Shown here one piece after another: positions 1-6,971 of a stretch of DNA of 64,000 nucleotides (position 1 is its first letter; the number at the start of each line of letters is the position of its first letter). Position numbers and translations under genes: made by a program. Location of the stretch: IMG/VR virus record IMGVR_UViG_3300008448_000023, positions 1 through 64,000 of that record; one strand, written 5' to 3'. The notes below the pieces were generated by a model, which did no database searches, was not told where the DNA came from, and was given only the letters and a program-made list of their open reading frames with translations. This DNA is from a virus.

Positions 1-2251
1 TATTAAGACCAGACATGTCTGCGTTTGGACCTATTTTGAGACTACCTTTGCCCCCGCCTTGTGCCTGACCTGCTGGCGTGGGTTGCCCTGGTTGACCGTC
101 AGGTGCGCCTGCTGACGGAGGCGGTGGGGTCGAACTGCGTGTAGGTGCAGTAGTAGGAGCTGCGCCACCACCTGCTGCACCCCCGCCGCCTGCTGGCACT
201 GCTCCTCCACCTGCTACCGGGGCCAACTTGCCTTTGAGCGTTGATATCTGTCCTGATCTTGTGTCAATACTAGCTTTGGTGTCAGCAATCTTTTGTTCAA
301 CTTTAGCAGTGCTAACTCCTTTGGCAGCAAGATTGGCTCTTTCTTCATTGAGTTTGGCCAGACGTTCAACTTCGCTGACATTCATGGTTTCCAGGCGAGC
401 CAACTCTCCTTGATCAAGTCGTTGTTGTTGCCTTACTTTGCGTTCTTCTCTAGCCGCGTCTGCAATTTTCTTTTCTTGATCTAGCAGCGACTGCGAAGCC
501 TTGGCATATTCTTCTTTGTTCTTGGCAATTTTTTCTTCAAGAGGTTTGAGCTCTTCACCGTACTTGCCTGCACGTTTGGCATCTTTGAGAGATTTTTCGT
601 CAGCTTCTAATTGCTTGGCCAACAGATCTGCACGTTCTTGCAAAGGTTTAGCAACATCTCTTTCTTTGCTAGTAGCCGCCGCGGCCTTGGTTTCTTGTGC
701 AGTTTTTGGTTGTTCTTTTGCTGGTTCCTTGACTCCAAGTCCAAAGAAGCCTAGTACTTTGTTCAATGCTTTGCTTAACATAGTAAACTGATCTGCTAGC
801 ACATTGGTAACGTTGCCTAGCTTTTCAGTCACGCTCAGAGCCTTGTCAATGCCCACAAACACAGCATCTTCCATTTTCTTGTTGAGAGCTTGCTGTTTTT
901 TAATGTTTTCAGCATATTGGTCAGTGATACCATCGGCAGCTTTGCCACCGTCACGACCTTGTTTCTTCATGTCTTCTCGAATTTTTTCAGCTTCGGCTGC
1001 ATTGTCTTTTTGTGTGGCCAATCCTAGCTCTGCGCCTTCACTGATTTTGAGCATGGTCTCTTCACCTACACCCATTTGGTATAGGTAGTTCATTTCTTTG
1101 GTCACTCGGCCTACAGCTTTACCAGTTTGATCAAATGCTTCAATGCCTTTGAGTTGTCCTGCTTTTTGTTTGTCTAGGATGTTCAGAGCTTCGCCTTGTG
1201 TGCTTTGATACAGTTTCATAGCTGCATCAGTGCCCATCATGCCTGTGGCCAAATCTCCGTAACCAGTTGCGGCTTCTTTGCTGCGTTTGTACAGCATCTT
1301 GTAAGTCACTTCCATTTCGTCAGCGGCTGCAATCTGTTTGGCATCACCCGAGTTGCGCATTTCCTCCAGCTTGGCACGGAAACGCTGTTGACTACGTGCT
1401 GCTTCCAGAGCTTGCTCCTGCTCTTTACGACTCATACCTGTGAGTTGAGTCAGTGCGTCTTGTTCTTTAAGATACTTGTTGGCACCTTCAGCTAGCTCCT
1501 TGGTAGTTAAATTCTGTGATTGCCCTATGCGACTTTGCAGGCGCAGATACTGCATGCTGGCATCGTTGATTTCTTGTTGAGTGTAACCAGCTGCCATCAA
1601 GCTCTTGCGATAGGGCTCCATGGCTGCGCCCATGTCTTCAAATTTCTTGCGACCATCTGCTACACTGCCAGCAAACAGGGTCAAATCACCTGCGTTGTCT
1701 GCTATTAGCCCAACATAGCTGTCAAGTTCGTTCATTGACAAGCCTAGTTTTTTGGCTCCTTGGTACACCCCTGTCATGCCATCGCTGGCAGCACCGCCAG
1801 CTTTGGCTAATTTGCTGTAGCCATCATAAATTTTATCAGCCATGACATTGGCTGCTTTGATGTATTCAGCTGTGGCTGCTGTAACTGCGGTAAGACCAGC
1901 AATTAAACCTTTGATTAGTGGGCCGCCAGGAATCAGCAGTGTAAGAGCAGCACCTGCTAGTTTAGCAGCATTGGATAGCTCATCAATAGAACTGTTGAAC
2001 GCTGCGGCACCTTTTTTACCCTCGTACATGGCCTTGGCGCCTTCTACGCCAGCCTTGGCTACACTGGTTAGCGCATCAGCAGCCGCGGTTGTGCCTTTGG
2101 TAAAATTTGTAATGCCATGTTTGCTTTTCATTGCAGCATCTTGCACTTCGTCAGCAGTGCTCTGATGCATACGGCCATACAATTCCATCTCCCGGTTTAC
2201 CCGGCTCATTAAGTCTGCTAATTCTTGTGCTTGCTGATTTACGTCGGCCAT
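1..2251 (-). CDS. Tail tape-measure-like protein (gp29-like), 3' end cut by window edge
   Basis: An open frame runs from ATG at 2251 to base 1 without a stop, giving about 750 residues; the C-terminus lies outside the window. The first 100 residues are charged and helical. A hydrophobic glycine/alanine stretch follows at about residues 95-135 (LIPGGPLIKGLIAGL is visible), then a long Lys/Glu/Gln/Ala helical region, and near the edge a Gly/Pro/Ala-rich low-complexity linker. This build (long helical body plus a hydrophobic patch) is typical of tape-measure proteins, which set tail length and sit inside the tail tube. The gene is divergent from a hub/chaperone gene, which fits, since tail chaperone genes usually adjoin the tape-measure gene. 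A TATAAATA site lies 25 bp upstream of the start. The family assignment is by architecture and context; a different long virion protein is possible. Confidence 0.65.
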   Translation of the reverse strand, partial: MADVNQQAQELADLMSRVNREMELYGRMHQSTADEVQDAAMKSKHGITNFTKGTTAAADALTSVAKAGVEGAKAMYEGKKGAAAFNSSIDELSNAAKLAGAALTLLIPGGPLIKGLIAGLTAVTAATAEYIKAANVMADKIYDGYSKLAKAGGAASDGMTGVYQGAKKLGLSMNELDSYVGLIADNAGDLTLFAGSVADGRKKFEDMGAAMEPYRKSLMAAGYTQQEINDASMQYLRLQSRIGQSQNLTTKELAEGANKYLKEQDALTQLTGMSRKEQEQALEAARSQQRFRAKLEEMRNSGDAKQIAAADEMEVTYKMLYKRSKEAATGYGDLATGMMGTDAAMKLYQSTQGEALNILDKQKAGQLKGIEAFDQTGKAVGRVTKEMNYLYQMGVGEETMLKISEGAELGLATQKDNAAEAEKIREDMKKQGRDGGKAADGITDQYAENIKKQQALNKKMEDAVFVGIDKALSVTEKLGNVTNVLADQFTMLSKALNKVLGFFGLGVKEPAKEQPKTAQETKAAAATSKERDVAKPLQERADLLAKQLEADEKSLKDAKRAGKYGEELKPLEEKIAKNKEEYAKASQSLLDQEKKIADAAREERKVRQQQRLDQGELARLETMNVSEVERLAKLNEERANLAAKGVSTAKVEQKIADTKASIDTRSGQISTLKGKLAPVAGGGAVPAGGGGAAGGGAAPTTAPTRSSTPPPPSAGAPDGQPGQPTPAGQAQGGGKGSLKIGPNADMSGLN

Positions 2252-2262
2252 GCTTGGTTACC

Positions 2263-2270
2263 TATAAGTA
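2263..2270 (+). promoter_or_regulatory. Late-promoter-like site TATAAGTA before the 2293 gene
   Basis: TATAAGTA differs from the T4 late consensus at one position and ends 22 bp before the ATG at 2293. It lies just left of the minus-strand TATAAATA site, so hub/chaperone and tape-measure genes could be co-induced late. Confidence 0.45.
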
Positions 2271-2276
2271 GAAGTA

Positions 2277-2284
2277 TATTTATA
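2277..2284 (-). promoter_or_regulatory. T4-type late promoter (TATAAATA) for the tape-measure gene
   Basis: On the minus strand the bases read exactly TATAAATA, the T4 late promoter -10 element recognised by gp55-type sigma factors. It ends 25 bp before the ATG at 2251. A gp55-like gene is present at 12248-13144. Together with the plus-strand site at 2263-2270 it makes a compact divergent promoter pair. Confidence 0.65.
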
Positions 2285-2292
2285 GGTGACAA

Positions 2293-3135
2293 ATGAACCA
2301 AACTGCTAACCCACTACGTCAATATTTTCGTCGTCCCAGCATCTATCTCAGACTGCCCAGTGGCGGAGATTTTTGGCCTCCGGAGTCGCTGAATTCTACG
2401 CAAAACGGTGAGCTTCCAGTTTTTCCCATGACTGCCATCGACGAGATCACATATCGCACTCCAGATGCACTGTTTAACGGAGAAGCTGTGGTGTCAGTGA
2501 TTCAAAGCTGTATTCCCAGCATTACCAACGCCTGGGACACTCCCGGATCAGACCTCAACAGTATCTTGGTTGCTATTCGAATTGCCAGCTATGGGCATGA
2601 ATTGGAAATGGCATCCGTTTGCCCGGCCTGTCAAAACGAAGGTGAATACAAACTAGATCTACGCACAGTATTGGATCAACTACAAACTCCTGATTTCAAG
2701 TACAGTGTCAATCACGGTGATCTGCAGATATTTTTCCAGCCCATTAGCTACCGACATCAGCAGGAAACCAATGCTACACAATTTGAAGAACAAAAAACAA
2801 TTCAAATGATTCCTGGATCAGACCTGCCAGATGATGAGAAAATAAAGAGACTCAATGCTGCACTCAAGCGCATCACGGAACTCACAGTAAATGCGCTCAA
2901 ACACAGCATTGCTGGTATTAAAACTCCTAGTGCACTGGTCACTGAACCAGAATTTATTCAAGAATTTTTGAACAACTGTGATCGAACATTGTTTAACCAA
3001 ATTAGAGATCATGTGATTGAACTGCGTCAGGCCAGTGAACTCAAGCCCTTGCAGATCAAGTGTAACAATTGCAACCATGAGTACAGTCAACCATTGACCT
3101 TGGACATGGCCAGTTTTTTCGCAGCCGCCTCCTGA
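2293..3135 (+). CDS. T4 gp26-like baseplate hub/tail assembly protein with zinc ribbon
   Basis: A 280-residue protein. A CPAC motif near residue 114 and a CNNC motif near residue 257 could together bind one zinc. The middle part (VVSVIQSCIPSITNAWDTPG, then SILVAIRIASYGHELEM) has the pattern of the T4 baseplate protein family that includes gp26, a hub assembly factor; T4 gp26 itself is 208 residues. The gene lies beside the tape-measure gene, as expected for a hub or tail assembly factor. The frame ends FFAAAS-stop, and just before the end lies T TTT TTC (3114-3120), a canonical -1 slippery heptamer. The following 76 codons are open in the -1 frame and have no early start codon, so a second, 352-residue product is likely. 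The exact gp26 versus gp51 assignment is uncertain. Confidence 0.55.
   Translation: MNQTANPLRQYFRRPSIYLRLPSGGDFWPPESLNSTQNGELPVFPMTAIDEITYRTPDALFNGEAVVSVIQSCIPSITNAWDTPGSDLNSILVAIRIASYGHELEMASVCPACQNEGEYKLDLRTVLDQLQTPDFKYSVNHGDLQIFFQPISYRHQQETNATQFEEQKTIQMIPGSDLPDDEKIKRLNAALKRITELTVNALKHSIAGIKTPSALVTEPEFIQEFLNNCDRTLFNQIRDHVIELRQASELKPLQIKCNNCNHEYSQPLTLDMASFFAAAS
3114..3120 (+). promoter_or_regulatory. Probable -1 ribosomal frameshift site (T TTT TTC)
   Basis: In the upstream frame the codons are AGT TTT TTC, so the heptamer T-TTT-TTC fits the X-XXY-YYZ rule. Slipping back one base gives TTT TTT and continues in the frame that is open to 3350. The in-frame stop is only 13 bases further on (3133-3135). 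Tail chaperone genes of many tailed phages use a -1 shift at this place, next to the tape-measure gene. Confidence 0.6.
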
Positions 3136-3350
3136 CCTTAAGCTACGAAGAAATTGACAAGCTGGTCCAACAAATGGATCAGGAGGCTGACTCATTGCGC
3201 AAACAAGGACTCAAAATGTCATGGTACATGCGAGGAGGAGCTTCTTACGAGGATGTGATGAACATGAGCTATCATGAACGTGCCATGCTCAATGAGTTGA
3301 TCAAAGAAAACTTAGAAACCACACAAAAATCCAAACTACCATTCTTCTAA
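3120..3350 (+). CDS. Frameshift extension of the hub/chaperone protein (no start codon of its own)
   Basis: After the slip at 3114-3120 the -1 frame encodes 76 residues ending KLPFF-stop. The segment looks like real protein: helical, charged, with MSWYMRGGASYEDVMNM in the middle and a C-terminal ENLETTQKSKLPFF. The first ATG in this frame is at 3174, after the upstream gene has ended, and it has no Shine-Dalgarno sequence. Frameshift fusion is therefore the simplest reading. A separately initiated 58-residue protein from 3174 is the alternative. The stop overlaps the next start (TAATG at 3348-3352). Confidence 0.6.
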   Translation, partial: RSRLLTLSYEEIDKLVQQMDQEADSLRKQGLKMSWYMRGGASYEDVMNMSYHERAMLNELIKENLETTQKSKLPFF

Positions 3351-3856
3351 TGTTAGATATAGAAAAAGTTAAACGAGATATTGAGCAGTGGATTGTGAAC
3401 TTTGTAGAAGTTCCGCACCCTGCGTTGGGCGGATTTCCGCCTTGTCCTTACGCCCGTAGTTCACGACTTAAAAACAGTTATGATGTGATCATTGGCACAG
3501 ATCCTTACTATGATCTCAATAATCAAGCACGCCACGGCATGGGCGACAAAGAAGTTGTTATATATGTTTATGATCCTGTGGAATGGCCACATGACCAGTT
3601 TGCAGCAAATATAGATCAGGCCAATCAAGACTTTTTGCTGGCTGCTGACTTGTTGTCTTTGGAAGATCATCCTGCTGATCAAGAGATAGTCAACGGAATT
3701 TGTATGAATCAAGGCACTTATGCACTAGCACTAGTGCAAAGTGTAAGCGATCTTGATGCCAAAGCACGCTTGATGGCACGCAAAGGCTTCTATGATACTT
3801 GGCCGGAAGACTATCTTACAGCACTATTTCAACACAGAGAGGATCCTCGAAAGTGA
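3350..3856 (+). CDS. Unassigned 168-residue protein
   Basis: The ATG overlaps the stop of the frameshift extension (TAATG), so it is translationally coupled to the hub gene. The N-terminal half carries EVPHPALGGFPPCPYAR at residues 20-36, a Pro/Cys motif that loosely recalls DUF1415 proteins (tryptophan, then CPFA); this is only a hint. The rest is an alpha/beta mix with acidic patches and no membrane segment or signal peptide. It sits first in a run of small genes between hub and recombination genes. No function can be given. Confidence 0.7.
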   Translation: MLDIEKVKRDIEQWIVNFVEVPHPALGGFPPCPYARSSRLKNSYDVIIGTDPYYDLNNQARHGMGDKEVVIYVYDPVEWPHDQFAANIDQANQDFLLAADLLSLEDHPADQEIVNGICMNQGTYALALVQSVSDLDAKARLMARKGFYDTWPEDYLTALFQHREDPRK

Positions 3857-4284
3857 CGTACCAGTTTGCCAGAATCAATTTAGAAAAAACAACATACCAG
3901 CCCCAAGTGGATTGGTTCTATATCACTGAGCCTGATATTGCTGAACTGCAAGACATTTATCGAACCTACTGCATCTACAAACACTTTGGCAGTGTGATGC
4001 CGTTGTTTGACAGCCAGTTCACAGAACCAGGTATGGATCTCATTGGCTACAGGGATCAAGGCCAACTGGTGGCGTTTTCAATGATGAAACGCTACGATGA
4101 CAAAAATTTATTAGCCGCACAATTTGCCTGGAACTATCGCAAACCCCGATTACGTTTGGGAATTTCAAGTTTACAGACAGAATGTGCAATCTACAGACAG
4201 CGAGGATTTGAATACTTGTATTTGGATCAAGCGCACTTGTACAAACAGGACCTCGAAGGTTTTGAAATACTAGGACCACTATAA
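3853..4284 (+). CDS. GNAT-fold protein resembling arginyl-tRNA-protein transferase C-terminal domain
   Basis: The start chosen is GTG at 3853, giving a GTGA overlap with the upstream stop; 5' extension to 3799 would only re-use coding bases of the neighbour. The 143-residue protein has GYRDQGQLVAFSMMKRYDD in the middle and RLRLGISSLQTECAIYRQRG followed by FEYLYLD near the end. In arginyl-tRNA-protein transferases and related GNAT domains the same order occurs (a strand with V/A-F, then SLGxxxxxxEI, then YxYLGY). Such enzymes transfer an amino acid from tRNA or an acyl group. The N-terminal zinc/cysteine domain of true ATE enzymes is absent, so the substrate is unknown. Confidence 0.5.
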   Translation: MTYQFARINLEKTTYQPQVDWFYITEPDIAELQDIYRTYCIYKHFGSVMPLFDSQFTEPGMDLIGYRDQGQLVAFSMMKRYDDKNLLAAQFAWNYRKPRLRLGISSLQTECAIYRQRGFEYLYLDQAHLYKQDLEGFEILGPL

Positions 4285-4619
4285 TGGACATTTACACAAT
4301 TTGGGCAGACAAAGAAGGCGACATCTCAGACTTGGACTGGGTCAACGGCATGAAAAGTTTCTTTGATCATTTGAAATCAGAAGGCCGGATGGAAGACTAT
4401 CGCATCACTAGATGCAAGATGGGTTTTAGGTCAATCGCAGACATGCCGGAATGGATGATACTGATGGAGTTCCGAGACATGGCGCAGATGGACTCAGCAT
4501 TTAAACGTGTTGCTCCTCTTGAAGGCGAACTAGAAACCAAACACAAGTCATTCAATCAGTTTGTTTCTGGAACCATACAACATGCACTGTTCCGTGACTG
4601 GCCGGACCAGAATCTATGA
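4284..4619 (+). CDS. Small DUF6614-like protein
   Basis: The start ATG at 4284 directly abuts the previous stop. The 111-residue product begins MDIYTIWADKEGDISDLDW and continues with a helix (FFDHLKSEGRMEDYRITRCK) and a second strand-helix unit (WMILMEFRDMAQMDSAFKRV). This is the layout of a single ferredoxin-like alpha/beta domain. It matches my memory of DUF6614, a family with the same IYxIWxD opening and DLAQLDxAF motif found mostly in bacteria, so the gene may be host-derived. No catalytic residues are known. The stop overlaps the next start (ATGA). Confidence 0.55.
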   Translation: MDIYTIWADKEGDISDLDWVNGMKSFFDHLKSEGRMEDYRITRCKMGFRSIADMPEWMILMEFRDMAQMDSAFKRVAPLEGELETKHKSFNQFVSGTIQHALFRDWPDQNL

Positions 4620-4990
4620 AAGTCATGGCACCTATATCAGTAGGTGAACTGATTGACAAAATCACCATTCTAGAAATCAAACAACTCAGTGCTCGCACAG
4701 ATCAACAGCGTGGCAACATTGATCGTGAACTAGAACAGCTGATCAACATACTTGACTCATTGAGTCTGACTGAAGAGATTGCTGATTTACGAGCCAAGCT
4801 ACGCGGGGTCAATCAAGCATTGTGGTACATTGAAGACTACAAACGCCAATGCGAACGAGCTGACAGTTTTGAAGCTGGTTTTATCACGGCCGCAAGACAA
4901 GTTTATATCAAGAACGATCAACGTGCTGACATCAAACGCAAGATCAACGAGCTGTGTGGCAGTGATATCGTAGAAGAAAAAATTTACTAA
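4616..4990 (+). CDS. DUF6165 family protein
   Basis: The 124-residue protein opens with APISVGELIDKITILEIK and contains LRGVNQALWYIEDYKRQCE and an ending with INELCGSDIVEEKIY. These are the signature segments of DUF6165, a small all-helical bacterial family of unknown function often found near glycosyltransferase and cell-surface polysaccharide genes. The start overlaps the preceding stop (ATGA at 4616-4619). In this window surface-sugar-type genes lie 40 kb away, so the link is only suggestive. Confidence 0.7.
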   Translation: MKVMAPISVGELIDKITILEIKQLSARTDQQRGNIDRELEQLINILDSLSLTEEIADLRAKLRGVNQALWYIEDYKRQCERADSFEAGFITAARQVYIKNDQRADIKRKINELCGSDIVEEKIY

Positions 4991-5002
4991 CAATATCAAA
5001 TC

Positions 5003-6073
5003 ATGACAACAAAAATCATTGCTTTTTTAACTGGAACAAATACTGGTTGCACATTTCTTGATTGGAGTGTGTTGTATTTGTCAGGGCAGACTGAGTTTTA
5101 TTCATTCTTAGACCAAGATTACATACCATTGACACATAATCCAGTGACTCCGCTCAATGCGCACGGACACAAGAAAAATCATCTATGTGGGTTTGATCGA
5201 AACTCCGAAGAAGTCAAAACATTTTTGAATCATTGTCAGGGGTTGTTGACCTTGTACCCTTGGACCTTGCGTTTTTCACAGGCTGCTGAACAAAACGGTA
5301 TAGACATAGAATCTTCAATTCTTACGCAAGATTTGATTGACAAGATTGAAGATTCCATGGCTCAGGATTTAAAAAAACTTTGGTTGTATTTGCATTCATT
5401 ACAAGCCAAAGTGGTGTACGTAGAAGACGATCCTAATCTGTCCTTGGCACATGTGGACCGTCGCAGTACTGAAGGTGGCATTAAAATGTTTAAGCCATCA
5501 ACTCTAGAAGAAATTGACAAAGAATATCAAGAAATATTTTATTCAGACAGTATAAAAGCCTGGCAAGATCTTGGACTAAACAACATCTGGGATGACAGAG
5601 AACGGCGTGCATTAGACTTTCGACATCACCTTGACTACACACAAGCTAGGCAGCATATGATGCCATTTGATCTACCTCATCTAAGAGTCAACACCTCTGA
5701 GCTTTGGACGCAAGGAGAATGGGTAATAAAACAGGTCATGGCTTTTTGTGAGCTTGAGATTGACCAATCTCGTTGGGAACACTGGACGGTTATGTATCAG
5801 CAATGGAAAGATAAACTGCAACAGAGAATATTATTCTGTTATAGATTACCAACAATATTGAAATCCATAGTTAATAATTGGTATTACGACATTGGTGAGC
5901 TGACATTCATGCAAGAAGTTGTAGTGCAACATCTGTTGATTTACAAACATCAGTTGAATCTCAAAACATGGGAATTGTCTAAATTTCCACGCAATGCACA
6001 AGACCTACACAAACTTCTGGAACCAAATATACATTCAGTGCCAGACATCTACAATATAAGATCTACTGCGTAG
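5003..6073 (+). CDS. Unassigned 356-residue protein, possibly sulfotransferase-like
   Basis: No family is recognised with confidence. The N-terminus (IIAFLTGTNTGCTFLDWSV) starts with a strand and a TGTNTGCTFLD turn, where sulfotransferases carry their phosphate-binding GxPRSGTT loop, but the key basic residue is missing. The body is rich in Trp, Tyr and Asp and largely helical, without membrane segments. It is the last gene of the 2293-6073 unit and is separated from the DUF6165-like gene by 12 bp. A hairpin followed by an AT-rich run lies just behind its stop. Confidence 0.65.
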   Translation: MTTKIIAFLTGTNTGCTFLDWSVLYLSGQTEFYSFLDQDYIPLTHNPVTPLNAHGHKKNHLCGFDRNSEEVKTFLNHCQGLLTLYPWTLRFSQAAEQNGIDIESSILTQDLIDKIEDSMAQDLKKLWLYLHSLQAKVVYVEDDPNLSLAHVDRRSTEGGIKMFKPSTLEEIDKEYQEIFYSDSIKAWQDLGLNNIWDDRERRALDFRHHLDYTQARQHMMPFDLPHLRVNTSELWTQGEWVIKQVMAFCELEIDQSRWEHWTVMYQQWKDKLQQRILFCYRLPTILKSIVNNWYYDIGELTFMQEVVVQHLLIYKHQLNLKTWELSKFPRNAQDLHKLLEPNIHSVPDIYNIRSTA

Positions 6074-6076
6074 ATC

Positions 6077-6112
6077 AGTTGTTTTCGCTATCGCTCAACA
6101 ACTATTTTATTT
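6077..6112 (+). terminator. Weak terminator-like hairpin after the 5003-6073 gene
   Basis: AGTTGTT at 6077-6083 pairs with AACAACT at 6097-6103, and the stem is followed by ATTTTATTT. It begins 3 bases after the stop codon, the usual place for an intrinsic terminator. The stem is AT-rich with a 13-base loop, so it is weaker than the site at 44883. Confidence 0.4.
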
Positions 6113-6304
6113 AAAGAGCGAAGCGATTAAGTATTCATCCAGATCCAATGGTCACACTTTGCCCGCACAGGGCAAAGAAACTTCATCCGAGTCGGGCAAG
6201 TCACTTAGCGTTACAGCATTGCAGAGGCGGTTGTCCGGTACCTCGAGCTGCGTCTTTATCACAACGGCGGTTTGTATCACATACGCTAACATGCATACAA
6301 ACGT

Positions 6305-6331
6305 GTACTATCACTAGTACGTCTTTTTCCC
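6305..6331 (+). terminator. Intrinsic-terminator-like hairpin with T run
   Basis: GTACTA (6305-6310) pairs with TAGTAC (6315-6320) around a TCAC loop, with two further G-T pairs possible at the base. CTTTTTCCC follows. It would end a plus-strand RNA covering roughly 6110-6330. Confidence 0.4.
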
Positions 6332-6505
6332 TTTTAAAATTCTGTTCAAACAATCAAACCGCAGGTGTTAAGCGATCGTGGTCCTGTCAAGGATACTGAT
6401 TGAGTGCTCGCTGGCGCGGCGAGGCTTCGGATCCCTGCGACACTGGGCCCAGGTTTCTACTGTTCGGCACACGAGGTTGACCTGTGCGAGTCCTAACTGC
6501 CTAGT

Positions 6506-6934
6506 TTAGATTTTGTTGATTATGTGACTGCCATGTACACGAACTTGGATGTGTCCGTTATACCAGTCTTTTGATTCTAGCACTCTGCGTGAAAATTGTT
6601 CTCTTGCTTCGATATAGCTGCACTCTGATTTGCTTTTACAGTAATAAAGTATTTCTCTTGTAAAATTGTCTTTGCCTAAAAGTTCTACATCCTTGGACAG
6701 TTCTGGTGAGCTACCGTAGTAGTCTCTCCAGTCTGAATCCACTTTGGTGCGAATCTTCTTTTTCTTTTTAGTGCCGTTCTTGAGTTTGACTGTACGTTGT
6801 GTGGTACGAGAGAATTTTGCTAGTTTTTTGCCTATGTATTTGCGTTGATTGGTGACGTTGGTTATAAGATACACAAAGCCTACGCAGTCTTCGGGTAGCT
6901 CCTCTACAAGTTGATTGTTGTAAAACCATGTCAT
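6506..6934 (-). CDS. GIY-YIG-like endonuclease
   Basis: A 142-residue protein. The GIY-YIG nuclease pattern is seen as FVYLIT (residues 20-25) followed by YIGKK (33-37). Downstream are a basic Lys-rich insert, then DWRDYYGSS, and IEAREQFSRRVLE with the glutamate that usually binds the metal. It lacks the long DNA-binding tail of intron homing enzymes, so it resembles the small free-standing phage nucleases. It is last in the minus-strand operon led by gp55. The hairpin-rich region follows its stop directly; no intron boundaries are evident. Confidence 0.65.
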   Translation of the reverse strand: MTWFYNNQLVEELPEDCVGFVYLITNVTNQRKYIGKKLAKFSRTTQRTVKLKNGTKKKKKIRTKVDSDWRDYYGSSPELSKDVELLGKDNFTREILYYCKSKSECSYIEAREQFSRRVLESKDWYNGHIQVRVHGSHIINKI

Positions 6935-6971
6935 CCATGTTAGTTATCTGCTGCCTGTCTAAATGTTATTT

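Larger units (their letters stand above)
6074..6505. other. Gene-free, hairpin-rich region between convergent transcription units; candidate structured RNA
   Basis: No convincing protein is coded here. Several stems can be drawn: CTTTGCCC (6157-6164) with GGGCAAAG (6170-6177); GTTTGTAT (6270-6277) with ATACAAAC (6295-6302); GTACTA (6305-6310) with TAGTAC (6315-6320) followed by a T run; CTCGC (6407-6411) with GCGAG (6419-6423); GCACA (6467-6471) with TGTGC (6483-6487); and a palindrome CTGGGCCCAG near 6443-6452. By eye it is more GC-rich than its neighbours. I found no tRNA, tmRNA, RNase P or group I intron core. A phage non-coding RNA, a replication origin or a paired terminator zone are possible. 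Confidence 0.45.

Noticed and set aside
228-2165. A chain of plus-strand frames over the tape-measure gene
   Set aside because: They are shadows of one continuous minus-strand frame that runs from 2251 to the window edge. They have low-complexity, Ser/Leu/Ala-rich content and no ribosome binding sites.
6148-6399. An 83-codon plus-strand frame in the hairpin-rich gap
   Set aside because: Its composition is unlike the other proteins (Cys/Ser/Thr/Arg-rich), it has no ribosome binding site, and it is crossed by perfect hairpins and a terminator-like structure.
6420-6440. GGCTTCGGATCCC as a possible tRNA T-arm
   Set aside because: The flanking bases do not form a 5-bp T-stem, no D-arm or anticodon arm fits around it, and no acceptor stem or CCA end is present on either strand.
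6506-6934. Group I intron housing the GIY-YIG gene
   Set aside because: No interrupted essential gene flanks it, and I could not find the conserved intron core pairings; it looks like a free-standing nuclease.
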